Of a stretch of 64,000 nucleotides of DNA, positions 1-9,215 are shown one piece after another; positions within the stretch are counted from its first letter, which is position 1; each line of letters starts with the position of its first letter. A program made the translations under genes and the position numbers. The notes beneath the pieces are model-generated. The model was given only the letters and a program-made list of their open reading frames with translations. It was not told the DNA's origin and searched no databases. Origin of the DNA: Neobacillus drentensis (lineage in GTDB: Bacteria > Bacillota > Bacilli > Bacillales > Cytobacillaceae); NCBI RefSeq assembly GCF_021560175.1, contig NZ_CP091110.1, positions 3,536,501-3,600,500 of the forward strand. The letters run 5' to 3'.

Positions 1-60
1 GGCTAAATGGTAGGCGGTGGACGCGCCAAGAATTCCCGCACCTATAACAATAATTTTCAT
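1..60 (-). CDS. FAD-dependent oxidoreductase, N-terminal end only (partial)
   Basis: Only the first 20 codons lie in the window, on the minus strand, starting with ATG at 58-60. The peptide begins MKIIVIGAGILGASTAYHLA, the GxGxxG dinucleotide-binding fold that opens FAD-dependent amine/amino-acid oxidoreductases of the DadA/glycine-oxidase type. An AAGGTGACTT ribosome site precedes the ATG. Substrate cannot be judged because the rest is outside the window. The gene is divergent from the membrane protein starting at 228. Confidence 0.75.
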   Translation of the reverse strand, partial: MKIIVIGAGILGASTAYHLA

Positions 61-227
61 AAGTCACCTTTTTTAGTTTAGTTGTTCATTCCATATGTAA
101 ATTCAAATCTAATAGTATCAAAATAGTGAACCGAATGAAACATTTGTAGTAGTTTTATCACCCGTATAGAAAAAGCTAATTTGGTAAAACTAACCACGCT
201 GCGGACACATATAAAGGGGCCGTTACA

Positions 228-1223
228 TTGAAATCAAAAAAGCAATTAAAAAAACAAATGGAAAATAAAACAGTTTTGATCTGGAAGATGGGAGTGGCCT
301 CTGCCCTATCATGGGAGATTGCAAAACTAGCAGGGTCTACCCATCCCTACTTGGCACCCATTTCGGTTATTCTTTGCTTACAAACAACGATCGACCGTTC
401 GATTCGTTTCTCCTATCAAAGAATGGTAGGAACCGTTATTGGTATCGTTATTGTCGTACTATTGGAACCTTTTGTGAACGTAAATGGCTGGACGTTGGGG
501 AGCTTGATCATCGTTGGATGCTTTATCGCAAAATGGTTAAAACGTGAAGAAACTGCGATCCATCAAGTCGCTTTAACTGTATTGCTTGTCTTTGTATTGG
601 GGAAAAAAGCTGGGGACTATCCAATCGATCGGTTTCGTGATACCTTAATCGGGGCACTCGCCGCGGTGTTGATTCAAATGATGATCCACCCGCCAAATTA
701 TTCAAAACAAGCTTTAACCAAGTGCTCGGACTGCTCAAGCCATATCGCAAGTGTTTTTACGAAACTAGCACTATGGCTAGAAAACGGTTCTGATCTAACA
801 CAAGAAAAAGAACTGCAAAACGACTTGAAAAAACTTCAACAAGAGCTGCAACTCTGTAAGTTTGTTCTGAAAGATGCAAAAGAAAGTTTGAAATATAACC
901 CGTTCGGACAAAAAAGTAACGTAATACTTGAGGAATGTGACCAAAAAATGATGTTATTTTCAGAGGGGTATATTTACCTGAAAACAACGGTAGACACTTT
1001 TATTGCCTGGGCTAAAGCAGGGTCTCTCACAACAACTGACCAAATTACTTGGGCAAATCAACAATCCACAATAGCTCATTTTTTTACACAGAGTATGGGT
1101 CAAGAGGAATCAAGGAATCTTTTAACGATATCGCTCCCTGCAGAACAAAAGAACCATCAATACCAGGTGGCACTCTATCAAGGGACATCTCTTTTTTTAG
1201 AAAAAATAAAAACCGTTACCTGA
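228..1223 (+). CDS. Aromatic acid exporter (ArAE)/FUSC-type membrane protein
   Basis: A 331-residue integral membrane protein. The N-terminal half (about residues 20-155) carries hydrophobic segments such as SVILCL, GTVIGIVIVVLL, LGSLIIVGCFIA and DTLIGALAAVLIQMMI. The C-terminal half is soluble, helical and charged. This matches the DUF939/aromatic acid exporter family member 1 layout (B. subtilis YqjA-like), thought to export small organic acids; the substrate is unknown. The TTG at 228 is preferred because AAAGGGG at 213-219 sits 8 nt upstream; the next ATG (258) has no comparable site. It converges on queE. Confidence 0.75.
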   Translation: MKSKKQLKKQMENKTVLIWKMGVASALSWEIAKLAGSTHPYLAPISVILCLQTTIDRSIRFSYQRMVGTVIGIVIVVLLEPFVNVNGWTLGSLIIVGCFIAKWLKREETAIHQVALTVLLVFVLGKKAGDYPIDRFRDTLIGALAAVLIQMMIHPPNYSKQALTKCSDCSSHIASVFTKLALWLENGSDLTQEKELQNDLKKLQQELQLCKFVLKDAKESLKYNPFGQKSNVILEECDQKMMLFSEGYIYLKTTVDTFIAWAKAGSLTTTDQITWANQQSTIAHFFTQSMGQEESRNLLTISLPAEQKNHQYQVALYQGTSLFLEKIKTVT

Positions 1224-1255
1224 CCCTCATCACATCACTGTAAGCTTGAGGGTCA
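1221..1255. terminator. Hairpin between converging genes
   Basis: TGACCCTCA at 1221-1229 pairs with TGAGGGTCA at 1247-1255, a 9-bp perfect stem that contains the stop codon of the upstream + gene. T-runs are weak on the plus side; on the minus side a T-rich stretch follows (GGTTTTTATTTTTT). It probably terminates queE transcription and perhaps both genes. Confidence 0.5.
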
Positions 1256-1263
1256 AGTACTGG

Positions 1264-1980
1264 TTATACTCCTCGTTTATTACCCCATAATAACGTATGC
1301 AATTGCGGCAGAACTTTAACGTTATTAAGGTCCGGATCCAACATCACTTTATCAATAAGACGCTCATATTGATTTAATAAATCGACTAGCAGCTTCTGGT
1401 TATCTGCTGTGGTGATATCATGATTACCAACCTGCATAAAGAAAGGAACGCCAGGATAGCGGTGGTGAATAGTTCTTGCATACTCATAATCATGTTCATC
1501 AAAAATGACGACCTTTAAGCTCACATTACTTTCTTTCAGGTTTTCAATAATCATATCTAATACTTCGAAATCCGTTACCATGTTGGAACTTGGCGGTTTC
1601 GGGGAAATCGTTAATTCATCAATCTTAACAAACCAATCCTGCCACTTGCTCCCCTGTGTTTCCAATCCAATTTTGATCTGATGATCCTGCAAAATATCGA
1701 TCAATGCATCAAGATTTTTTAAGAGAGCAGGATTTCCACCAGAAATGGTGACAAAAGAGAAATTGTCCCCGCCAATTCGTTTTAACTCGGTCCAGATCTC
1801 TTCTGCTTCCATCATCCGGATATCGTCTTTCCCTGAACCATCCCATGTAAAGGCAGAATCACACCAGCTGCAGGAATAATCACATCCGGCGGTTCTGACA
1901 AACATCGTTTTTTGGCCAATAACCATTCCTTCCCCTTGAATCGTTGGTCCAAAAACTTCCATTACGGGAATTTTACTCAT
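1264..1980 (-). CDS. queE: 7-carboxy-7-deazaguanine synthase QueE
   Basis: A radical SAM enzyme of 238 residues that converts 6-carboxytetrahydropterin to 7-carboxy-7-deazaguanine in preQ0/queuosine synthesis. The cluster motif CDYSCSWC (C-x3-C-x2-C) lies near residue 35, after the family start VFGPTIQGEG, and SGGNPAL matches the SAM-binding GGE-like motif. A longer frame runs upstream, but the start MSKIPVMEVFGP at 1980 is right: it overlaps the last codons of queD by 8 nt, typical of translational coupling. Last gene of the queCDE operon; no queF follows inside the window. Confidence 0.93.
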   Translation of the reverse strand: MSKIPVMEVFGPTIQGEGMVIGQKTMFVRTAGCDYSCSWCDSAFTWDGSGKDDIRMMEAEEIWTELKRIGGDNFSFVTISGGNPALLKNLDALIDILQDHQIKIGLETQGSKWQDWFVKIDELTISPKPPSSNMVTDFEVLDMIIENLKESNVSLKVVIFDEHDYEYARTIHHRYPGVPFFMQVGNHDITTADNQKLLVDLLNQYERLIDKVMLDPDLNNVKVLPQLHTLLWGNKRGV

Positions 1981-2455
1981 TTTCCATCCACTCCCGTCTT
2001 GCTTCAGCGTAGCTTGTTGGAGTTTCAAATAAACGGACAAACTCCACCCTTGCTCCTGCATACTTTTCTTGTCTTTCCGATTGGTGTAACGCCTCTGCCA
2101 TTTTCTCATAAATCCATACCACCATATTCTCTGCGGTTGTATTCATCGGCGGCAGTGTTTCATTTAAATAGCGGTGATCAAGGAAAATTTCAATTTCATT
2201 TTTCCAAATGTCTTTAATATCTCCGAAATCCATCATCAGGCCCCGCTCATCTACAAAACCGCTTAACCCAAAGATAACTTTATAGGTATGGCCATGGAGG
2301 TTTTTACACTTGCCATCATAGCAATGCAAATGATGTGCAGCATCAAAGGTAAACTCCTTGCTGACGAGTACTCGTTTGTAATGGTACTTTAATTGATTCG
2401 GCTGGATATCCTCATTAATTTTTTGCAGCTTATCGACAATACGGAAACCATACAT
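1973..2455 (-). CDS. queD: 6-carboxy-5,6,7,8-tetrahydropterin synthase QueD
   Basis: A 160-residue T-fold enzyme that makes 6-carboxytetrahydropterin from dihydroneopterin triphosphate, the second step to preQ0. The zinc histidines are visible in FDAAHHLHCY and NLHGHTYKV, and the catalytic cysteine is in YDGKCKNLHGH. It starts 2 nt after the queC stop and overlaps queE by 8 nt, so the three genes form one transcript. Confidence 0.94.
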   Translation of the reverse strand: MYGFRIVDKLQKINEDIQPNQLKYHYKRVLVSKEFTFDAAHHLHCYDGKCKNLHGHTYKVIFGLSGFVDERGLMMDFGDIKDIWKNEIEIFLDHRYLNETLPPMNTTAENMVVWIYEKMAEALHQSERQEKYAGARVEFVRLFETPTSYAEARREWMENE

Positions 2456-2457
2456 TT

Positions 2458-3120
2458 TTATAACGCCTCTCTTGTTGATAAATATTTTTCAAGGCCCTTT
2501 TTCCGTAATAGACAGGAAGGACATTCCCCGCAGCCGTCAGCAATCATTCCGTTGTAACAAGTTAGGGTTTTTTCTCTTACAAAATCCAGGGCATTGAGTT
2601 CATCGGCCAACTGCCAAGTTTCAGCCTTATCCAGCCACATTAACGGAGTATGGATGACAAATTCCTTATCCATCGACAGGTTTAGGGTCACGTTTAAAGA
2701 TTTTATAAATATGTCACGGCAATCTGGGTATCCACTAAAGTCCGTTTCACACACACCAGTTACAAGGTGTTTGGCTCCAACCTGGCTCGCCAGTACGCCT
2801 GCAAAAGAGATAAATAAAAGATTCCGTCCCGGAACAAAGGTCGATGGAAGCTCGCCATCCACACCCTCTTTCACCTCAATGTCATCACGGGTTAATGCAT
2901 TGGGGGCCAATTGGTTTAATAAAGACATATCTAAAATATGGTGCCTGACACCAAGTTCATTCGCTATATTTTTGGCACACTCAATTTCTAGATAATGCCT
3001 TTGGTTATAATCAAAAGTAACAACTTCTACTTCTTTAAATTGTTTTAATGCCCAAAATAAGCAAGTGGTGCTGTCTTGGCCGCCACTGAATACGACAACT
3101 GCTTTTTCATCCTTCAACAT
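2458..3120 (-). CDS. queC: 7-cyano-7-deazaguanine synthase QueC
   Basis: A 220-residue ATP-dependent enzyme that converts 7-carboxy-7-deazaguanine to preQ0. The PP-loop SGGQDSTTC is at about residues 11-19, and a C-terminal zinc site is formed by TLTCYNG plus CGECPSC. The frame can start at a TTG at 3141, but that codon overlaps the AAAGGAG ribosome site, so the ATG at 3120 ([17 protein letters not shown]) is chosen. It lies directly behind a preQ1-I riboswitch and terminator, the expected product-feedback control. Confidence 0.95.
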   Translation of the reverse strand: MLKDEKAVVVFSGGQDSTTCLFWALKQFKEVEVVTFDYNQRHYLEIECAKNIANELGVRHHILDMSLLNQLAPNALTRDDIEVKEGVDGELPSTFVPGRNLLFISFAGVLASQVGAKHLVTGVCETDFSGYPDCRDIFIKSLNVTLNLSMDKEFVIHTPLMWLDKAETWQLADELNALDFVREKTLTCYNGMIADGCGECPSCLLRKKGLEKYLSTREAL

Positions 3121-3144
3121 ACTAAGGAATTCTCCTTTCAAAAT

Positions 3145-3178
3145 AGAAAAAACAGCACCCCAAGATCGAAGTGCTGCT
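3145..3178 (-). terminator. Riboswitch-linked intrinsic terminator before queC
   Basis: On the minus strand GCAGCAC (from 3171-3178) pairs with GGTGCTG (from 3153-3160), followed by a run of six Ts (3147-3152). It sits between the preQ1 aptamer and queC, so it is the expression platform for transcription attenuation. Confidence 0.85.
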
Positions 3179-3183
3179 TCATC

Positions 3184-3216
3184 TTAGTTTTTTTAACGAG
3201 GGGGACTAGAACCTCT
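3184..3216 (-). promoter_or_regulatory. PreQ1 class I riboswitch aptamer
   Basis: The minus strand reads AGAGGTTCTAG, then a C-rich loop closed by the P1 stem (CCCCCTC), then TTAAAAAAACTAA. This is the class I preQ1 consensus: P1 hairpin plus an A-rich tail that folds back into a pseudoknot. It lies about 60 nt before queC and just before a terminator. Binding of preQ1 should stop transcription of queCDE. Identification is by direct match to the known consensus. Confidence 0.92.
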
Positions 3217-3268
3217 GCTATAAAATTTCAATACTAGAATAATATCATAAAGAAATAAAAATGGGTAC

Positions 3269-4206
3269 CTACAGATATTGTTTTTTTAATTCGCAATAAT
3301 CTATGTTGGTTGTTAAAGAACCAATCTTAGTAGTTACTGCAGCCCCAACCTGATTAGCAAACTGAAGGTACTTTATTAATTGGGATTGATGAGTTGGCTT
3401 TCCTTTTTCGTGGAAGCAGTATAGGAGTGCCGCTATAAAAGCATCACCCGCACCAGTGGTATCAACCGCTTCAACCTTCGGAGCTGGTGAGAATACCTTG
3501 TTCCCATTCATTACAGCGTAAGCACCTTTGGCCCCCATGGTCACAAATAGGAAAGGGATTTCCCAATCGGATAGTTTCTCTAAACCTGCCTCAAACGAAC
3601 TGGTTTCAGTCAAAAAATATAACTCCTCCTCCGCGATTTTTACAACATCGGCTTTTTTTAAAAAAGAAGTAATCGTTTGCCGACATTGCTCCTCGCTCTC
3701 CCAGCGCTTTAAGCGAATATTCGTATCAAACGCGATCAAATTACCGTAGTACTTGGCATAGTTTAAGGAAGTTTCTGTTGTCTCTTCCGCTTTTTTGTGA
3801 AAAAGAGTACCTGACCCGAAATAAAATACCTTTGTCTGCTCAAACACTTCTTTTTTTAGTTCATCCGCTGTTAATAGTTCATCTGGCGTATCGTTTAGGT
3901 AGGAGTGAAAATAACGCTCGCCCTGATCGTTTGTATACACATAGACACCACAAATTTTTTTACTCGGAGAGTGAACTGTAAATTCGGTATTAATCCCCTC
4001 ATTCGCTAGTTCTTGTTCAACAAATTGACTGATTTCATCCTCACCCAATTTACACAAATAATAAGTAGGAATTCCAAGCCGCTGGGTCCCTACAGCAACA
4101 TAACGGTAGCCCCACCCAACAGCTGTTGGAATTTTGTATTAGTAGAATCGACTGAAAGGTAGTCGACAAATGCTTCTCCTAGTGAAATGACGCCCTTTTT
4201 TTCCAA
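3269..4206 (-). pseudogene. PfkB-family sugar kinase (fructokinase-like), frameshifted
   Basis: Two pieces in different frames make one PfkB kinase. The N-terminal piece starts at TTG 4206 behind AAAGGAG (4214-4220) and runs KKGVISLGEAFVDYLS to GGATV. The C-terminal piece (from about 4100 to 3269) continues NVAVGTQRLGIPTYYLCKLG and contains the active-site signature DTTGAGDAFIAALLY. Adding one base near 4101 restores GGATVNVAVG, so a single-base deletion is the only lesion. Recent inactivation, a programmed shift or a sequencing error are all possible. An intact protein would be about 312 residues, normal for fructokinase. Confidence 0.85.
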
Positions 4207-4220
4207 GATTCTTCTCCTTT

Positions 4221-4270
4221 GAAAAAATAAATAAAAACCCACCCAATAACAATAAGAATTTGAGTGGGTT
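4221..4270 (-). terminator. Terminator of the patB-like gene
   Basis: On the minus strand AACCCACTCA (4261-4270) pairs with TGGGTGGGTT (4236-4245), followed by TTTTATTTATTTTTTC. It directly follows the aminotransferase stop codon. Confidence 0.85.
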
Positions 4271-4279
4271 GTCCATTTT

Positions 4280-5467
4280 TTATTGGTCCGCGAATTCCCT
4301 GGCAATTCTCTCAAACGCTTCTTTTATCATCGGACGTGGTGAGGGAATACAAATTCTTTGATAGTTTAGTCCTTCTTCACCAAACATTTTTCCGTCTTCA
4401 AGAATAACATTTGCCTTATTATAAATCCGATCATGAACCTCTTCAGGAGATAAGCCATACCCGCTAAAATCCATCCACATAATATAGGTTCCTTCAGGGA
4501 TTCTCACCTTAACCTTCGGCATGTTTTCAGCTAAAAATTCAACGGCCCATTCCATCGTCCCGTCAATGTATTCCTTCAGCTGCTCGAGCCATTCATCACC
4601 ATCATGGTATACAGATATCAAGGCTGATACAGTGAAAGGCGATGGTAAATGGTTACCCATTACACGGGTAAAGTTTTTTCGATGTTTCGGATTGGTGATA
4701 ATGACGTTCGTACAGTGCAGCCCGGCAAGATTAAATGTTTTGTTAATAGCTGTAAACGAGATGATGTGGTCTGCATTCTCTACTACTTTTGCGATTGGCA
4801 GGAAAGTTTGGTTCTGGCGAGTCAAATCCCCATGGATTTCATCTGCGACAATTAGCACATCATTGGCTGCACAAATATCGGATAATTTATGTAATTCTTC
4901 TTGGCTAAAGATCCTGCCAGTTGGATTATGGGGGTTACATAGTATGAACATTTTTGTCTTTTCATCTTTTGCTTTTTCCTCAAAATCTGCAAAGTCGATA
5001 TGATAATAACCGTCCTCATCACATTTTAGAGCATTATTTAAGAGTTCTCGACCGTTGGCTTCAATCGCTGCCGTAAATGGAGGATAAACTGGCCGTTGAA
5101 TGATTATTCCTTCACCTGGATTAGTGAATGCTCTGACGGCAATATTTAAGGCATGAACGGTACCTGGACTATAAATAATTTCTTCTTTCTGGATTTCCCA
5201 ATCATGTCTCTTTTTGAACCAATGTTGAATCGCTTCAAAATACTCGTCGGGAAAGATGGAATAACCGAAGATTCGATGGTCCACTGTTTTATGTAAGGCA
5301 TCAATTAAAGGCTGCGGAACGGGTAGATCCATATCTGCTGTGAAGAAAGGAATCGTCTCTTCGTCGTACCTGTCCGTAAGCCCCATCTTTTTAATCATTT
5401 CACCGCCATCCCACTTGATGGAATAAGTCCCTCTGCGATTAACAATCTCATCAAAATTATATTTCAT
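4280..5467 (-). CDS. patB: PatB/MalY-type C-S lyase (cystathionine beta-lyase)
   Basis: A 395-residue fold-type I PLP enzyme of the MalY/PatB branch, which cleaves C-S bonds in cystathionine or cysteine conjugates to give pyruvate, ammonia and a thiol. The family start NFDEIVNRRGTYSIKWD, the substrate region FFTADMDLPVP, the PLP-binding NPHNPTGR and the Schiff-base lysine in INKTFNLAGLH are all present. The ATG at 5467 is preferred over an upstream extension because AAAGGTGAT lies just ahead of it. Followed by a strong terminator, so it is not co-transcribed with the broken kinase. Confidence 0.88.
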   Translation of the reverse strand: MKYNFDEIVNRRGTYSIKWDGGEMIKKMGLTDRYDEETIPFFTADMDLPVPQPLIDALHKTVDHRIFGYSIFPDEYFEAIQHWFKKRHDWEIQKEEIIYSPGTVHALNIAVRAFTNPGEGIIIQRPVYPPFTAAIEANGRELLNNALKCDEDGYYHIDFADFEEKAKDEKTKMFILCNPHNPTGRIFSQEELHKLSDICAANDVLIVADEIHGDLTRQNQTFLPIAKVVENADHIISFTAINKTFNLAGLHCTNVIITNPKHRKNFTRVMGNHLPSPFTVSALISVYHDGDEWLEQLKEYIDGTMEWAVEFLAENMPKVKVRIPEGTYIMWMDFSGYGLSPEEVHDRIYNKANVILEDGKMFGEEGLNYQRICIPSPRPMIKEAFERIAREFADQ

Positions 5468-5602
5468 GCATATCACCTTTCGTCGTCGAATAGATGTGTG
5501 AACCATAGCAAGGAGTCACTTCATATAATTTACATCTTACTCAAATCGTAACCCACAAGAGCGAAACTTTCCATTTAATTCTCTTATTTCACATAGAAAC
5601 TG

Positions 5603-5648
5603 CCCGGATATTTCTAATATCCCGGCAGTACAAATGGTGACAGGCACC
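5603..5648 (-). terminator. Imperfect hairpin downstream of the ParA-like gene, plus GGTGACAGGCACC motif
   Basis: TGCCCGGATAT and ATATCCCGGCA form a 10-of-11 bp stem. The following T-tract is weak. Next to it, 5636-5648 reads GGTGACAGGCACC, a short inverted motif. The hairpin is the best terminator candidate for the gene ending at 5656. Confidence 0.45.
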
Positions 5649-5655
5649 GTAAATG

Positions 5656-6462
5656 TTAGAATTTGAGTTTGGAGATCATGTAGAGTTCGGCTTGGAGTTT
5701 GTCTAGGATTTGTGGGAAAGGGGTGTGCATGAATAGTGGGAAGAGGTCTTCAAGGGCGTCTTCGTAGGTTTGCCCCATAAGTTCTCGGAATTTAACGTAT
5801 CTTTCATAAAACATAGCTTTTTCGTAATCAAGTCCCAATTCATAGAGACCATTAGCAAAATCTTCCCTTGGGATCTTCTTGATTTTTCGAAAGACCTTCT
5901 CGTTTTTATCAATTAATTTTTCATTTAAGTAATGGGTTACATAATCAGAATAGATCATTTGGCCAATATCATCTGTATCCTGCTTAGAATAGTTAAATCC
6001 GATGACATGGTTGTCCTTACTTTCCTGAAGAATAAACGTTTTATTTCCTCTTAAATGAGCAATGAAACTTTTAACGTTTCTATCAAATATTTTATCAAAT
6101 TGGATGATTTGCTGGAGATTGTACGCAAATTCTTTGTGTTCTTCCCCGACAACAAACAAACGGTCCACGATCGGTAAAAGCTTTAATACCCCAGCTGATA
6201 ATTGGCTTGATGCATCATAAATGGTTATATCGTGGGCTCTCTTCATTTGTTTGACTTGGCGCTTTTGTTCGGTAACGGTTAATTTCGAAAATTCCTGGAT
6301 TAATTCATTCGAAGGATTTTCTCTCTCTAATGAGCCATAGGAAATGAAAGCAACGGATAAATTTGTGTTTGTTTTTAACCAATGATAAATGGAAACAGAC
6401 AATTCGGTTACTCCTGATTTTGCTTTTGGGGAATAAAAACCAACTAAATACAACTCTTTCAC
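5656..6462 (-). CDS. Degenerate ParA/MinD-like (SIMIBI-fold) protein, function unknown
   Basis: 268 residues, no specific family recognised. The start MKELYLVGFYSPKAKSGVTEL resembles the deviant Walker A region of ParA/MinD ATPases (SPKGGVGKTT), but the GKT/S lysine is missing (SGVTELS). HDITIYDASS sits where the Walker A-prime/B strand (DYVIIDTPP) would be. The C-terminal third is charged and helical. Inference: an inactive or altered nucleotide-binding fold related to Flp/TadZ or CpsD-like proteins, possibly a regulator or scaffold. The RBS AGGCAGGTGAAAG precedes the ATG. Confidence 0.55.
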   Translation of the reverse strand: MKELYLVGFYSPKAKSGVTELSVSIYHWLKTNTNLSVAFISYGSLERENPSNELIQEFSKLTVTEQKRQVKQMKRAHDITIYDASSQLSAGVLKLLPIVDRLFVVGEEHKEFAYNLQQIIQFDKIFDRNVKSFIAHLRGNKTFILQESKDNHVIGFNYSKQDTDDIGQMIYSDYVTHYLNEKLIDKNEKVFRKIKKIPREDFANGLYELGLDYEKAMFYERYVKFRELMGQTYEDALEDLFPLFMHTPFPQILDKLQAELYMISKLKF

Positions 6463-6529
6463 CTGCCTTTATAAATCATATTCGCAGATGAATAATTGGA
6501 ATGGGACAATCCTCTATGAATGTAAATAA

Positions 6530-6574
6530 TCATGAAACAAAAGTGGACATGGTATCAAGCTGCCATGTCCACTT
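6530..6574 (-). terminator. Terminator of the CotF-like gene
   Basis: AAGTGGACATGG (6541-6552) and CCATGTCCACTT (6563-6574) form a perfect 12-bp stem; on the minus strand TTGTTT follows. It lies 11 nt past the coding end. Confidence 0.8.
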
Positions 6575-6584
6575 AGGAAAAAGT

Positions 6585-7394
6585 TTAATGATTAAAATAC
6601 TGAGAGCCGTTCTGCATATTGGTTTGATTGCCCTTCATTTGAACATACAATGGGTTTTGAATATGTTGCTGCTGCATTGCTCCAGTTGACATTCCGCCTA
6701 CTTGGCCCATTGGCATCATATTTTGGCCTGATCTTGAAACATGTGTTGGCTGGTTCATTTGAGTGCCGCCCATCATGTTGTTAACCATCATCCCTTGATC
6801 CACATTTTGTGTTTGTCCAGGATTAACCATGTACTGAGCTTTTAATGATTCATTGACAGGCTGGAAAGTGTGTAAATAGGTTTTCGCAGTATGATCTCTC
6901 ATCGTTGGAATCTGATATTGCCCCTGCTGGTTCATAAATAAAAATACTTCATAGGCTTGATTCACACAGTTAACAGCACCATTTAGTAGAACTTGACGAA
7001 GATTAGGGTCGGCAATTTCTAAAGTAGCCTTTACGCCATTTGCTGCACCATTCTTATGACAGATCAGCAAGGCACTGGCAATTTCATAGTCATTAAAAGT
7101 TGTGTTGCTCTCAGGGGTTACCATGCTTGGATTATCTAACCCATATTGAATTTGATCAGGTTTAACGGAATTAACATGGGTATTTGCCGACATTGGCGCG
7201 AAATTTTGATAATCATGTGTATAAGAGACCACTGTATCATAGGATTTAATTTCTTCCTGTAAGTGACGATGAATCATTTCTTTTAACTGAGGGTTTTTCG
7301 CTTGTTGTGCATAAAGATTAAAATGGTTAATCATATTAATTTTTTCTGTTAATATTTCATGGACTTCCATTGCTTCATGAGCTCCGAATGGCAT
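6585..7394 (-). CDS. CotF-like spore coat protein
   Basis: A 269-residue protein with a helical N-terminal CotF/ferritin-like part (MPFGAHEAMEVHEILTEKINMINHFNLYAQQAK, then HKNGAANGVKATLEIADPNLRQVL) and a low-complexity Met/Gln/Asn/Gly-rich C-terminal tail (residues about 200-269). This layout is typical of spore coat proteins in Bacillus, where the tail is probably surface-exposed or cross-linked. The start at 7394 is chosen over a GTG at 7403 because AAAGGGAG lies 8 nt upstream of the ATG. It stands alone with its own terminator. Confidence 0.72.
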   Translation of the reverse strand: MPFGAHEAMEVHEILTEKINMINHFNLYAQQAKNPQLKEMIHRHLQEEIKSYDTVVSYTHDYQNFAPMSANTHVNSVKPDQIQYGLDNPSMVTPESNTTFNDYEIASALLICHKNGAANGVKATLEIADPNLRQVLLNGAVNCVNQAYEVFLFMNQQGQYQIPTMRDHTAKTYLHTFQPVNESLKAQYMVNPGQTQNVDQGMMVNNMMGGTQMNQPTHVSRSGQNMMPMGQVGGMSTGAMQQQHIQNPLYVQMKGNQTNMQNGSQYFNH

Positions 7395-7493
7395 CAAAAA
7401 CACTCCCTTTTGTTTTCTTTAACAAAAGTATTATCCTCATGCATCCGCGCTTGTATGTGTACCATTGATTTTTCCTTAGTGGTAAATTAAGGA

Positions 7494-8024
7494 CTAACTT
7501 AAAAAAAGTGCACCATAGGCTAATCCACCTACAATCACGAAAGCAGGATGCACCTTCCATTTTTCCAATAATAATAAACTCACTACAGCAATGATAATGG
7601 TTTGTATTAACCCATTTGAACTATAAGAAGTTTTAAAAAAGTCAAAAGTAAGACCTGCCATTAAAATGGCCACCGTTGGCACAACGATTTTGGATAATCG
7701 CTTTACTCGTTGTGAATCTTTATATTTGAAGATTAACTGTAACAGGACAATCATTAAAATTAAGGACGGTGCAATAGTGGCAATTTCAGCAATCACTGCA
7801 CCTAGCACCCCGCCTACATCAAAACCAATGTAGCCGGCCATCTTGGTGGCGATGGGCCCTGGCAACGCATTAGCTAACGCTAAAATCTCACTAAATTCAC
7901 TAGTTGTGACCCAGCCATAACGACTGACCACTTCATGTTCGATTAAGGGAATGGACGCGGGTCCGCCCCCATATCCAACAATACTTGGTATAAAAAATGC
8001 GATAAATAGTTGTAAATAAATCAT
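7494..8024 (-). CDS. chrA: Half-size chromate transporter, second subunit
   Basis: A 176-residue membrane protein consisting of one CHR domain. The family motif FIPSIVGYGGGPASIPLIEHEVV is at residues 10-33, followed by ALPGPIATKMAGYIG. Short CHR proteins work as pairs, with opposite topology, to expel chromate or related anions. Its ATG overlaps the stop of the first subunit (ATGA), so the two are coupled. About 50% similar to its partner by eye, a tandem duplication. Confidence 0.88.
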   Translation of the reverse strand: MIYLQLFIAFFIPSIVGYGGGPASIPLIEHEVVSRYGWVTTSEFSEILALANALPGPIATKMAGYIGFDVGGVLGAVIAEIATIAPSLILMIVLLQLIFKYKDSQRVKRLSKIVVPTVAILMAGLTFDFFKTSYSSNGLIQTIIIAVVSLLLLEKWKVHPAFVIVGGLAYGALFLS

Positions 8025-8602
8025 AAGCTCTCACTTTTTTCGTTAATTGGAAATTCCATTTTTTCTTTTTTATCGGGAATAACTAACGCTGCAATCAGCA
8101 ATACTCCCACCACAATTCCTGGATGGACATGAAAGATTTCCATCACGATAAAACTCCCAGCCAGCAGAAGGAAACCTTTTTTCCAGCCCCATCCATTCTT
8201 TGATTTTTTCAAAAACTCCCATGTTAAGGTACCCATCATTACACCCACAATCGGTACTACGGCTCCCGTCATCCCTTGTACTCTAGGATTATTCTTAAAC
8301 TGATTAAAGGAAGTTAATAAGACAAGCATCATCAATATTGTTGGTAAAACGGTCGCCAAAATGGCATTAATCATCCCCATGGTTCCGCCGAGCCGATAGC
8401 CGATATAGCCAGCCATCTTGGTGGCGATTGGTCCAGGCAGCGTGTTGGCGAGTGCCAAGATATCACTAAATTCTTGATCATTCATCCATTTAAACGTACC
8501 CACTACTTCTTTATGTACGAGTGGGATGGCGGATGGTCCACCTCCAAAGCCTAGTAATCCAGATCTGAAAAATGCGATAAATAAATTCCTTTGAAGTTTC
8601 AC
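8021..8602 (-). CDS. chrA: Half-size chromate transporter, first subunit
   Basis: A 193-residue single CHR-domain membrane protein with FFRSGLLGFGGGPSAIPLVHKEVV at the N-terminus and LPGPIATKMAGYIGYRLGG after it. It is the upstream member of a translationally coupled pair resembling B. subtilis YwrA/YwrB. The start is GTG at 8602 with AAAGGTGAT upstream. Substrate is inferred from family; chromate export was not shown for all members. Confidence 0.88.
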   Translation of the reverse strand: MKLQRNLFIAFFRSGLLGFGGGPSAIPLVHKEVVGTFKWMNDQEFSDILALANTLPGPIATKMAGYIGYRLGGTMGMINAILATVLPTILMMLVLLTSFNQFKNNPRVQGMTGAVVPIVGVMMGTLTWEFLKKSKNGWGWKKGFLLLAGSFIVMEIFHVHPGIVVGVLLIAALVIPDKKEKMEFPINEKSESL

Positions 8603-9215
<613 letters not shown>

